Shown: piece by piece, positions 8,546 to 17,239 of the stretch | How the letters are laid out: each line of letters starts with the position of its first letter | Numbering within the stretch: position 1 is the stretch's first letter | From: Microbacterium sp. Leaf320 | GTDB lineage: Bacteria > Actinomycetota > Actinomycetes > Actinomycetales > Microbacteriaceae | Direction: 5' to 3' | Length of the DNA stretch: 64,000 nt | Assembly: GCF_001423485.1 (NCBI RefSeq) | Contig: NZ_LMOD01000003.1 | Location: forward strand, 248,001 to 312,000 | Position numbers and translations under genes: made by a program | Notes under the pieces: generated by a model | The model's database searches: none | What the model was told of the DNA's origin: nothing | Seen by the model: only the letters and a program-made list of their open reading frames with translations

Positions 8546-8594
8546 TGACGTCTTCTACGCTATCACGCCGGAAGAGGTGCCCGTGTCGCTGAGA

Positions 8595-9440
8595 TCAGCC
8601 TGCTGCCCGCTTCGCGAGCAGGTCACGCACGTGCGCCTCGATCTCGGCGTCGTCCACGTAACCCATCTTCGCGAAGGGCGACGCGGCTGCCGGGATCTGC
8701 ACGGGCGTCGCTGGTGCCATCCGCTCGGCGCGTTCACGCAGCTCCGCGAGGCGAGCGGCAGTGCGACGCTCCTCCTGCGCATCCATCTCGGCCCGCGCGA
8801 CCTGCGCGCGCGACCCCGCCACCGAGACCAACGGCTCGGGAAGCGGACGAGGCGTCCAGGTGGCACGGCCCTGATCGTGCAGCTTCGGTTCGACGCGGGC
8901 GACCGGCTGCTCGACGGGAGCGACCCGTCTGCGAGCGGCACGTGCAGCGACCGACGCCATGCGCTGAAGAGCGAATCCGGCGGCCAGCACTGTCGCGCCA
9001 CCGAGCCAGAGAAGAAGTTGAGCCTGGGCCGCGATGAGCTGCCACACGCCGAGTCCCGTGAGAGCGAGCCCCAGGAGAAGTGCAGAGGTCGCGACGATGC
9101 GCACCCGTCGGCGCGCACGCGCCTGGCGGACGACCGGATCGGCCCTGGCGGCCGCGAGCTCCTCGCGGAGAAGCGTGAGCTCGGCGGCCTCTTTCTCGGA
9201 CTGCACCCGCTTCGCGAGCTTCTGCTGTGCCAGGGCCGTTCGAGCGTTCAGCTCGAGGCGCACCTCGCCGGGCGTCTCGCTGGTCTCGGCCAGCACGCGC
9301 AGAGCCTGGTTCAGGCGGACGGCGTTGCGCTCGGCGGCGTCGTACTGGAAACGACCGCGCCACGAGGGCAGCAGATAGAGCATCCACAGGAGCACGGCGA
9401 CGAGGACTATCACTCCCCCGCTCAGCACCGGCCCGTCCAT
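8595..9440 (-). CDS. Membrane protein with long charged coiled coil, function unknown
   Basis: A 281-residue protein. An N-terminal helix (VIVLVAVLLWMLYLLPSW, residues 9-26) anchors it. A charged helical stretch rich in Glu, Arg, Ala and Leu follows, then two close hydrophobic helices (IVATSALLLGLALTGLGVW and LLLWLGGATVLAAGFAL), and an Arg/Pro-rich cytoplasmic tail. The ATG at 9440 is chosen because TACCGT lies 7 bases upstream. The longer frame from 9587 has no support. No family recognised; similar proteins are common in Microbacterium. Confidence 0.6.
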   Translation of the reverse strand: MDGPVLSGGVIVLVAVLLWMLYLLPSWRGRFQYDAAERNAVRLNQALRVLAETSETPGEVRLELNARTALAQQKLAKRVQSEKEAAELTLLREELAAARADPVVRQARARRRVRIVATSALLLGLALTGLGVWQLIAAQAQLLLWLGGATVLAAGFALQRMASVAARAARRRVAPVEQPVARVEPKLHDQGRATWTPRPLPEPLVSVAGSRAQVARAEMDAQEERRTAARLAELRERAERMAPATPVQIPAAASPFAKMGYVDDAEIEAHVRDLLAKRAAG

Positions 9441-9520
9441 GTCGACAACGGTACGGGAACATCGCTGTTCACGCGGCTCAGTCCGGGCGTGTGTCGCGAC
9501 GAGTTCGGCGTGTCGCGCCC

Positions 9521-10150
9521 TCAGATCGCGAGTCGGTCCGACGGAGGGATCGTCGCGGCATCCGGGGGGACCTGACCGTTGAGCCATCGCGCCAGCACGC
9601 CCTGGGGAACATCCTCCCGCGTGAGCGCGAACGCGTAGTGGTCGCGCCAGTCCCCGTCGATGTGGATGTAGCGCCGACGAAGCCCCTCATAGCGGAAGCC
9701 GAGCTTCTGCACGACGCGCAGACTCGCCGCATTCTCGGGTCGGATGCAGATCTCCATCCGATGCAGCGCGTACTCGGTGAAGCATGCGTCCGTGGCCAGC
9801 GCGACCGCCGTCGGCGTGATGCCCTTGCCCGCGAATCGCTCGCTCACCCAGTAGCCGATGGTCGCCGAGCAGAGCGATCCCCTGGCCACTCCCCACACGT
9901 TGAGCTGGCCGGCGACCTCCCCGTCGTACTCCATGACGAACGGGTACCCCTGACCGTCACGGTACTGCTGAAGCAGACGGCGGATGCTGAGCCGCATGTC
10001 GAACGACACTGATCCGTACGGGACGGTGGCCTCCCACGGCTGCAGCCACGAGCGGTTGCTCAGCAGCTCATGCTGCAGCGGCCTGGCATCACGAGACCGC
10101 ACGAGACGCAGCTCGATCGGACCGTGCCTCATTCCCGTCGCCTGATCCAT
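9521..10150 (-). CDS. GNAT-family N-acetyltransferase (RimJ/RimL-type)
   Basis: A 209-residue acetyltransferase. Hallmarks are PIELRLVRSRDARPL at the N terminus, the acetyl-CoA region TIGYWVSERFAGKGITPTAVALATDACF, and the C-terminal MEICIRPENAASLRVVQKLGFRYEGLRRRYIHIDGDWRDHYAFAL, which matches ribosomal-protein-alanine acetyltransferase relatives closely. The ATG at 10150 is kept because GGAG lies 7 bases upstream; an in-frame ATG at 10129 is an alternative. It follows galU by 27 bases on the same strand and is probably co-transcribed with it. Acceptor unknown. Confidence 0.88.
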   Translation of the reverse strand: MDQATGMRHGPIELRLVRSRDARPLQHELLSNRSWLQPWEATVPYGSVSFDMRLSIRRLLQQYRDGQGYPFVMEYDGEVAGQLNVWGVARGSLCSATIGYWVSERFAGKGITPTAVALATDACFTEYALHRMEICIRPENAASLRVVQKLGFRYEGLRRRYIHIDGDWRDHYAFALTREDVPQGVLARWLNGQVPPDAATIPPSDRLAI

Positions 10151-10177
10151 CCGAGCGCTCCGACGCCGCGTGGACGC

Positions 10178-11065
<888 letters not shown>

Positions 11066-11106
11066 CTTCACAGCCTAGTGGGGATGCCCGCCGTAGACTC
11101 GGAGGC

Positions 11107-11703
11107 ATGTCCCACGACGTCGAGCACGAGAAGCGCGCGCTGCGCGCGGAGCTCCGCGAACGCCGGCAGCTGCTCAGCGACTCGCAGCGCGAGAACGCCG
11201 CAGCCGCCATCACGCAGCGTCTGGACGACCTCGTCGAGTCGCTCGGGGCGCAGTCGATCTCGTGCTTCCTCTCCACGACCACAGAACCGGGCACCCGCGA
11301 GTTCGTGACCGGCGCCGTACGCCGCGGCATCCGGGTCCTCCTCCCTGTCACGCGCGCGGACGGCCTGCTCGACTGGGCCGTCGCGACTGACGATGACGAC
11401 ATCGCCGAGGGTCTGTTCGGACTGCCCGAGCCGACGGGCGAGGTGCTCGGCCCGATCGCTGTCAACGACGTCGACCTGATGGTGATCCCTGCTGCGGCCG
11501 TCGACCGCACCGGGATGCGCATGGGCTGGGGCCGCGGCTACTTCGACAAGACCATCGGATCGATGGAGAAGTGCCCGCCGGTCTACGCGGTCATCTATGA
11601 TTCCGAGGTACTCGACTTCCTGCCGCGGGAGGTTCACGACCAGCCGGTCACCGGCGTCGTGACACCCACGCAGACTCTTCTCCTGTCGCAGTCGCGACGC
11701 TGA
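11107..11703 (+). CDS. 5-formyltetrahydrofolate cyclo-ligase
   Basis: ATP-dependent conversion of 5-formyl-THF to 5,10-methenyl-THF (one-carbon metabolism). The 198-residue length is normal. Key segments are RRGIRVLLPVTR, DLMVIPAAAVDRTGMRMGWGRGYFDK (the family signature with the Gly-rich nucleotide/substrate loop), and VHDQPVTGVVTPT near the end. The start has both TAGACT 7 bases upstream and a GGAGG stretch within the spacer. It heads a probable three-gene unit with the FmdB-like and mscL genes, separated by 17 and 26 bases. Confidence 0.93.
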   Translation: MSHDVEHEKRALRAELRERRQLLSDSQRENAAAAITQRLDDLVESLGAQSISCFLSTTTEPGTREFVTGAVRRGIRVLLPVTRADGLLDWAVATDDDDIAEGLFGLPEPTGEVLGPIAVNDVDLMVIPAAAVDRTGMRMGWGRGYFDKTIGSMEKCPPVYAVIYDSEVLDFLPREVHDQPVTGVVTPTQTLLLSQSRR

Positions 11704-11720
11704 CCCCCGCGAGGACCGCA

Positions 11721-11993
11721 ATGCCCACCTATGCCTATGCCTGCCGTTCCTGCGGCCACGCCTTCGACGCCGTGCAGAGCTTCTCCGACGACGCACTGAC
11801 CGTCTGCCCGGAGTGCGGTGGCGAGCTGCGCAAGCAGTACGGATCCATCGGCGTGACGTTCAACGGATCCGGCTTCTATCGCACCGACTCGCGGGCGGGG
11901 TCCGGTGCATCGGCATCCACCCCGGCATCATCGAAGTCGGAGCCGACGAAGAGCGCCACCCCGGCGCCCGCGTCGAGCACCACCTCTTCCTGA
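11721..11993 (+). CDS. FmdB-family zinc-ribbon protein
   Basis: A 90-residue protein. The N-terminal MPTYAYACRSCGHAFDAVQ and the second knuckle CPECGGELRKQYG form the two CxxC pairs of the FmdB/putative regulatory zinc ribbon. GVTFNGSGFYRTD is also typical. The last 30 residues are a Ser/Thr/Pro/Ala tail without fold. The role of the family is not firmly known. It lies between the formyl-THF cyclo-ligase gene and mscL, an arrangement frequent in actinobacteria. Confidence 0.9.
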   Translation: MPTYAYACRSCGHAFDAVQSFSDDALTVCPECGGELRKQYGSIGVTFNGSGFYRTDSRAGSGASASTPASSKSEPTKSATPAPASSTTSS

Positions 11994-12019
11994 CACACAA
12001 CGGACCTCCGGAGGTTCCC

Positions 12020-12442
12020 ATGCTCAAAGGTTTCAAGGACTTCATCCTCCGCGGCAACATCATCGACCTGGCTGTCGCGGTCGTCATCGGCACCGCGTTC
12101 ACGGCCATCGTCACCGCCGTCGTGAACAGCATCATCACCCCCCTCGTCGCTCTGTTCTTCCAGGCCGACGCGACAGGCGAGTTCGGCTGGACCGTCAAGA
12201 ACATCTACGGCGACGACGTCACGTTCCCGATCGGCGACCTGATCTCTGCGATCATCAGCTTCCTCGCCGTCGCCGCAGTCGTCTACTTCGTGTTCGTCCT
12301 GCCGATGAACACATTCAAGGCGCGGGTCGAGGCCCGCAAGGGCACCGCCGCAGAAGAGCCCGCCGAAGAGCCGGCCGCCGCGACCGAGGCCGAGCTGCTC
12401 GTCGAGATCCGCGACCTGCTGGCCCAGAACGCCCGCCGCTGA
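12020..12442 (+). CDS. mscL: Large-conductance mechanosensitive channel
   Basis: Pentameric membrane channel that opens under hypo-osmotic stress. The 140-residue protein has the amphipathic N terminus MLKGFKDFILRGNIIDLAVA, TM1 continuing VVIGTAFTAIVTAVVNSIITP, a periplasmic loop (about residues 47-77), TM2 (DLISAIISFLAVAAVVYFVFVLP), and an acidic Ala/Glu-rich C-terminal bundle. GGAGGTTCCC precedes the ATG at 12020. A GC-rich terminator follows. Confidence 0.96.
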   Translation: MLKGFKDFILRGNIIDLAVAVVIGTAFTAIVTAVVNSIITPLVALFFQADATGEFGWTVKNIYGDDVTFPIGDLISAIISFLAVAAVVYFVFVLPMNTFKARVEARKGTAAEEPAEEPAAATEAELLVEIRDLLAQNARR

Positions 12443-12460
12443 CGCTCACCGCACTCCGCA

Positions 12461-12495
12461 CGAAGCGCACGGTCCCGTCGGGGCCGTGCGCTTCG
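12461..12495 (+). terminator. Terminator after mscL
   Basis: A 12-bp stem CGAAGCGCACGG/CCGTGCGCTTCG with an 11-base loop, lying between mscL and the convergent 71-residue gene. It is probably bidirectional; there is no long T run. Confidence 0.75.
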
Positions 12496-12506
12496 TCGCA
12501 TCCGCC

Positions 12507-12722
12507 TCAGTAGTGCGGCGGCACGTCCTGCATCAGCCGGTCGTCGTTGGGTCCCTTCGGACCTTTCGGCCCACGCGGGGCGGGTGCGCTCGGCTTCGCA
12601 GGAGACGCCGCCGACTCGGGGTCGGTGTCGGTTCCGGCCACGGGCGTCAGCCGCGCGCGGCGAGATCCCGGAACCCGCACGACCTTCTGCCGCGGAGCAC
12701 TCGGGTCGGACTGATCAGTCAT
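12507..12722 (-). CDS. Short basic, proline-rich protein downstream of the helicase-like gene
   Basis: A 71-residue protein with no recognisable fold: an Arg/Lys-rich start (PRQKVVRVPGSRRARLTPV), then repeated Pro/Gly/Lys (APRGPKGPKGPNDD). It overlaps the end of the helicase-like gene by 8 bases in another frame, so its translation is probably coupled to that gene. The overlap supports its being real. It could be a small accessory of the large protein, but nothing in the sequence shows what it does. Confidence 0.55.
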   Translation of the reverse strand: MTDQSDPSAPRQKVVRVPGSRRARLTPVAGTDTDPESAASPAKPSAPAPRGPKGPKGPNDDRLMQDVPPHY

Positions 12723-15700
12723 TCTGCGGATCGATGAGATCGATCGGCTGCGTGTCGTTCTCGGCGCGGACAGCGGATGCCGAGATGCCGAGGACCTCGG
12801 CGATGCGGGCGGCCGCGGTCACCGGATCACTGTAGAGATCGAAGGCGTGCACGCGGACGTAGTGCCAGCCGAGGCGCCGGAGCACGTGCGGACGCAGGCG
12901 CAGCGTCTCCCGCAGAGACTCACCTCGCGACTCGGGGTCGGACTCGATCACGACCGCCTTGCCCTTGTGCTGGGCGACGAGCGGCAGAAGACCGCGGTAG
13001 TCGACGTCCACGGCCGCACCCAGGCGACGCAGCTCGCGCGCGAGCGCGAGAGTGAGCGGGTCTGCGAGATCCTCGAGGCGTGCCTCGCGCCCCCGGGAGG
13101 CCAGGCCGCCGAGGATCGACATCAGCGTGGCCGCGCCGAACTCGAGGCGTCCGTCGTCGAAAGATGAGGGTCTGATCGACGACACGATGACCATCGAGCG
13201 GCGCGCCCTGGTCATGCCGACCGTGAGCAGCCGCTCGCCGTCCGGCGTCGACAGGTCGCCGAAGTCGCTGAGGACGCGGCCGTGCTTGGTGAGACCGAAT
13301 CCGAGCGAGAAGATCACGCGGTCACGGCTCTCGGCCACGGATTCCTCGAGCGTCAGCACGGCAAAGGGCTCGGCCGTGTCGCGCCCGACGAAGTCGGCGA
13401 CGTCGGAACGGCCGGCGAACGCGGAGGTGACCGCGGCGCGCACGCGCTCGGCGTGACGCCTGCTGGCGGTGACGACCATGAGCGACTCGTCCGGACGGTG
13501 CACAGCGTGCTCGACGACCAGGGTGACGACACGGGCGACCTCGGCGTCCGGGCTCTCCACGGCGCCCGAGACGGGGTCGGGTGCTCCGGTTCCGCCCTCG
13601 ACGTAGTCGACGGCGAGGCTGCCGCGGCCCAGGTACGATCCGGCCCACGGCAGGGAGACGATCTCGCCGCCGTAGAACGCGTCGTTGATGAGTTCGGCGA
13701 GATCCTCACCGCCGGCCCGATAGCTGCGCGTGAGCGTCATCACCGGGAGCAGCTCCGACAGCCGCTCGAACACCGAGACCGTGTCGAAGGGAACCTCGTG
13801 CTCCCACTCGGCGCCGGGGTCGACGGCGACGTGGAACGGGGTGGGGAGCTGCGTGACAGGGTCGCCGAATGCCACGACCTGGCGCGCACGGCGGATGGCG
13901 GGAGCCGCCTCCGCGAGGTTGATCGCGGCCGCATCCACGAGGAGCACCGCGTCGAACTCGACCGAATCGGGGATGTGCGGCACGAGATAGGGCGACGAGA
14001 TCCACACGGGCGCCAGCACGTCGACGAGGGTGGGCGCGGCGCTGACGATCTCGGCGGTCGTCGTCGCCGGCTGCTTCAGCGCGCGGCGCAGATTCTGCGA
14101 CTCCTGCGGCTCGTCGACGATCGCGATCTTCCACTGGTTTGCGAGCTGCCAGGCGAGCAGGGGGCCCGCCATAGCCGCGTGCGCCTCGTCGACGAGACGG
14201 AAGTCGCGCTCGAGCCGGTCGACCACGGCTGTGTTCGCGCCCAGAAGGGCACGGTCGTCCTGCAGGGCGCGCTCGAGCAGCGTCTGCCACCAGGCGAACT
14301 CCAGCTCGTCGCCCACGCGGGCCTCGGAGACGTGGCGCACCGAGAGTTCCGCGAGCAGAGGCTCGAGCCCCAGCTCGGCGAGGCGGTCGCGCAGCTGCGC
14401 GCGCTCGACGAGGTTGTCGAAGACGTCGGACTTGGCGGCGAGGCCTGCCAGGGTGCGCACGAGTCGCTCGACGGGCAGGGTGGAGAGCGGTTCCCTGCGA
14501 CCGAGAGCGACATCGAGCTCCGCGAGCTCGGCCGTCACCCGCTGCCAGGAGGCGTGGACGTCGGCGAGTCCGAGCGGCACCTCCGGTGCGACGCCCGCCT
14601 CGACACAGCGCTGCCACTGCGTGCGCTGCGCCTGGATGCGGAGCAGTGACTCGTGCATCTCGGTGACGTGCACGCCCGGGCGGACGTACTCCTTGGCGAG
14701 ACGACGAAGTCGTCGCCTGTTCGCACCCGACATGTTGGGCGCGTCGCGCCGGGAACCGTGCGCCTGGATCAGCTCGCCCAGTGGGCGCTCGAACACGGTC
14801 GGGCTGAAGCGATCGAGGGAGTCGCGGATGCCCTGCAGCAGTCGCAGGTACTCGCCGAGTTCGTCGATGGTCGAGAACGGGCGCATATGCGTCTGCGCGA
14901 TGAGGGCGTAGCCGCGCTCGAGCAGCGCCGGGACGCTGTCGGAGTGCAGTCGGCCGGCGAGCTGATGAGCGGACTTCGCGGCCTCGGTGCTCGAGAACGT
15001 GACCCCGTACCAGGGCGAGTCGTTCGGGCCGAAGCGGAACTCGCCCAGACGAGCCGCATACGCGAGGGCCGCCGCTGCCGAGGAGCGGTCGTCGGCCAGG
15101 CGGCGCAGGGTCTCGATACTCAGCCGCGCACTGGTCGACGGCGGCGTGGGCAGCGACGCGAGGCGGGTGAGATGACGCGTGGCGTCGAGGACCGACGATG
15201 TGGTTCCCGCGACGGGAGTTGTGAGCGCCTGACGATAGTCGCGCAGCACGGTGCGCAGCCGCACCAGCGCGTCGTCGACGTCGCTCACCTTCGGGGCTGT
15301 GGCCTTCTCGTTGCGTCCGATCGCACGCACGAGGTCGCGGCGGACGCTCGCCGGCGACACGGCCAGGCTGTCGAGTCCGATGCCTGCCAGACGATGCCGC
15401 ACCCCGTCGAGCGTCGAACGCCTCGCCGACACGACGAGCACGCGCTTGCCGTTGCGCACCAGCTCGCCGAGCGCGTTGATGACGGTCTGCGTGCCACCCG
15501 TACCCGGGAGCGTCGCGACGGTCAGAGAATGTCCCGCGGCGATCTTGGCGAGAAGCGCCTCCTGCTCGGCATCCGCGTCCAGCAGGAGGTTGTCGGATGC
15601 CGGCGCGCGGTCGTCCGGGCCGGTGTGGTGCGGGTCGGGCCTGCGCGCCGAGACCTGCTCGCGGTCGCCGACGTGCCCGGCGAGGGCGTTGAGCACGATG

Positions 15701-16434
15701 TGGTCGAGGCTGCCGCCGTCGCGAGCCATCGCACCGCCCACGTCCGCGAAGGTCGAGACGACGAGCCTGGGCAGCACGGTGAACGTATCGATCGATCGGG
15801 TGGTCGCTCGGAGGCTGTCGATCACCGGCTGCGGTTTGAAGATGCCGCCGTCGTAGGCGAGGGATGCGAGCGCCGCGGCATCGATCGTGATGCCGAAGTG
15901 CTCGCGGGCGATGCGCACAAGCTCGGGGTTGACCTCGAAGGCCCCCTGCAGCTTGAGCTCGAAGTCGGTGTGGTGGCGACGGATCGCGAGAGGGCGGAGC
16001 AGCACGGGAGCCGCGAAGTCAGCGCCGCCGATTCGCCATCCTGCGACGCCGACGGCGAGATGCACCGCCTCGATGCCGCGAACCGTGCGGAGCTCGGTGT
16101 TCTTCGCCGTGATCCGCTCGGCCGCGAGCCGAGCGGTCCGAAGACCGACCTCGTCGCGGAAGAGGTTCGACAGGAGCGTCGACTTTCCGGTGATGAACTG
16201 GGGGAGGCTGCCCGGGTGCGCCTTGGAGATGTCGATGCCCGATTCGACGGTGTCTCGGAACGTCACGAGGGGCGACAAGCCACCGAGGTCGGCGGCTTCG
16301 GCACGCAGACGTGTGCGCTCGGCCTCTGCGGCGTGGGCGATCCCGAAGCCGACGACGGGCTCGGGCGGCGCACTCAGGGTCGCTGAGGCATCGGTCGCTG
16401 CATCATCCGCAGCCTTGCCTTCACGTCGCCACAC
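12715..16434 (-). CDS. Large SF1 helicase / endonuclease-like protein with degenerate catalytic motifs
   Basis: A 1239-residue protein with the architecture of DUF4011-type helicases: an N-terminal accessory region, a split SF1 helicase core, and a C-terminal Vsr/PD-(D/E)xK-like domain. Walker A reads LPGTGGTQT at residues 309-317, with glycine (G314) where lysine is required. Walker B reads LLVDAAAIN, with alanine (A835) in place of the DExx glutamate. GDPVTQLP (about 856-862), SYRAGGEDLAELINDAFY, and the motif VI arginine region VGMTRARRSMVIVSS (about 1075) are recognisable. The C-terminal domain keeps the VIESDP core but lacks the preceding catalytic Asp. ATP hydrolysis and nuclease activity are therefore doubtful, although binding functions may persist. 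The GTG at 16434 has TAGTGT 7 bases upstream. Confidence 0.8.
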   Translation of the reverse strand: MWRREGKAADDAATDASATLSAPPEPVVGFGIAHAAEAERTRLRAEAADLGGLSPLVTFRDTVESGIDISKAHPGSLPQFITGKSTLLSNLFRDEVGLRTARLAAERITAKNTELRTVRGIEAVHLAVGVAGWRIGGADFAAPVLLRPLAIRRHHTDFELKLQGAFEVNPELVRIAREHFGITIDAAALASLAYDGGIFKPQPVIDSLRATTRSIDTFTVLPRLVVSTFADVGGAMARDGGSLDHIVLNALAGHVGDREQVSARRPDPHHTGPDDRAPASDNLLLDADAEQEALLAKIAAGHSLTVATLPGTGGTQTVINALGELVRNGKRVLVVSARRSTLDGVRHRLAGIGLDSLAVSPASVRRDLVRAIGRNEKATAPKVSDVDDALVRLRTVLRDYRQALTTPVAGTTSSVLDATRHLTRLASLPTPPSTSARLSIETLRRLADDRSSAAAALAYAARLGEFRFGPNDSPWYGVTFSSTEAAKSAHQLAGRLHSDSVPALLERGYALIAQTHMRPFSTIDELGEYLRLLQGIRDSLDRFSPTVFERPLGELIQAHGSRRDAPNMSGANRRRLRRLAKEYVRPGVHVTEMHESLLRIQAQRTQWQRCVEAGVAPEVPLGLADVHASWQRVTAELAELDVALGRREPLSTLPVERLVRTLAGLAAKSDVFDNLVERAQLRDRLAELGLEPLLAELSVRHVSEARVGDELEFAWWQTLLERALQDDRALLGANTAVVDRLERDFRLVDEAHAAMAGPLLAWQLANQWKIAIVDEPQESQNLRRALKQPATTTAEIVSAAPTLVDVLAPVWISSPYLVPHIPDSVEFDAVLLVDAAAINLAEAAPAIRRARQVVAFGDPVTQLPTPFHVAVDPGAEWEHEVPFDTVSVFERLSELLPVMTLTRSYRAGGEDLAELINDAFYGGEIVSLPWAGSYLGRGSLAVDYVEGGTGAPDPVSGAVESPDAEVARVVTLVVEHAVHRPDESLMVVTASRRHAERVRAAVTSAFAGRSDVADFVGRDTAEPFAVLTLEESVAESRDRVIFSLGFGLTKHGRVLSDFGDLSTPDGERLLTVGMTRARRSMVIVSSIRPSSFDDGRLEFGAATLMSILGGLASRGREARLEDLADPLTLALARELRRLGAAVDVDYRGLLPLVAQHKGKAVVIESDPESRGESLRETLRLRPHVLRRLGWHYVRVHAFDLYSDPVTAAARIAEVLGISASAVRAENDTQPIDLIDPQND

Positions 16435-16633
16435 ACCTCACACACTAAGCGCGCCTCGCCGAGACGGCGGTATCCCGGGCGGGTTTCACCGCATTTCCGC
16501 CCCTCGGAAGGCAGTCGGAGGCACATGGATGCTCGGAGGACTGCTCCTGCACGGCCGGGATAAGTCGGCGGCCTCTCCCCCGGCACCGTGATCGCGCACG
16601 TCGAGGGGCGGCCCCGGAGGTCAGTATGGAGGC

Positions 16634-17149
16634 ATGACCTTCCGCTACGACTTCGCACCGACCCCCTTCGGAGACGCCCTCGCCGTGTTCTCCGACGAGG
16701 GGATCGTCCGATTCGACCTCTCGGAATCCGACGACCCGTCCGTCCCCTGGCTCCTCGAGAACGTCTCCGGCCAGCTGCACTCCGTCCCCGAGCCCGACCC
16801 CGGCGCCGCCGACGAGCTCGCGCACCTCCTCGCCGACTACTTCGACGGTGATGCGGTGCGCTTCGACGAGCATCTGCGGTTCGACTGGCGCCTCAGCACC
16901 GGTTTCGCCCGCGCCGCCCTGCAGACGATCAGCACGATCGAATGGGGGCAGACGCTCAGCTACGGAGAGGTCGCGATGCTCGCCGGTCGTCCTGGAGCAG
17001 CGCGCGCGGTGGGCACGGCCTGCAGACTCACGCCGTTCTCCGTCATCGTTCCGGTGCACCGCGTGGTGCGGTCCGACGGAAGCGCCGGTCAATACGGTGC
17101 GCATCCCGAGCGCAAGAGGTTCCTGCTGGACCTCGAGTCCCACGGCTGA
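16634..17149 (+). CDS. Alkyltransferase-like protein (O6-alkylguanine-DNA alkyltransferase fold, no active-site cysteine)
   Basis: A 171-residue homologue of Ogt/MGMT. The DNA-binding helix-turn-helix (TLSYGEVAMLAGRPGAARAVGTA, with the arginine finger) and the motif around the active site are present. However, the universal PCHR is PVHR (P140-V141-H142-R143), so the methyl-accepting cysteine is absent. The rest of the site (VVRSDGSAGQYGAHPERKRFLLDLE) is intact. Alkyltransferase-like proteins with Trp or Ala at this position bind O6-alkylguanine and recruit nucleotide excision repair instead of repairing directly. That role is the best inference here. Divergent from the degenerate helicase. 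A two-base-shift sequencing error (GTG from TGC) is an alternative explanation. Confidence 0.85.
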   Translation: MTFRYDFAPTPFGDALAVFSDEGIVRFDLSESDDPSVPWLLENVSGQLHSVPEPDPGAADELAHLLADYFDGDAVRFDEHLRFDWRLSTGFARAALQTISTIEWGQTLSYGEVAMLAGRPGAARAVGTACRLTPFSVIVPVHRVVRSDGSAGQYGAHPERKRFLLDLESHG

Positions 17150-17162
17150 GCACCGACAGACG

Positions 17163-17199
17163 ACGTGGACCCCGACGAGTAGGCCGTCGGGGTCCACGT
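17163..17199 (+). terminator. Terminator between the alkyltransferase-like gene and actP
   Basis: A 15-bp perfect stem ACGTGGACCCCGACG and its complement, with the 7-base loop AGTAGGC. It lies 13 bases after the alkyltransferase-like stop and before the end of the convergent actP gene, so it serves both. Confidence 0.85.
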
Positions 17200-17239
17200 G
17201 CTGTTCACCGCCGGTCGCGGCGTCGGCGCACTGCGTCGT

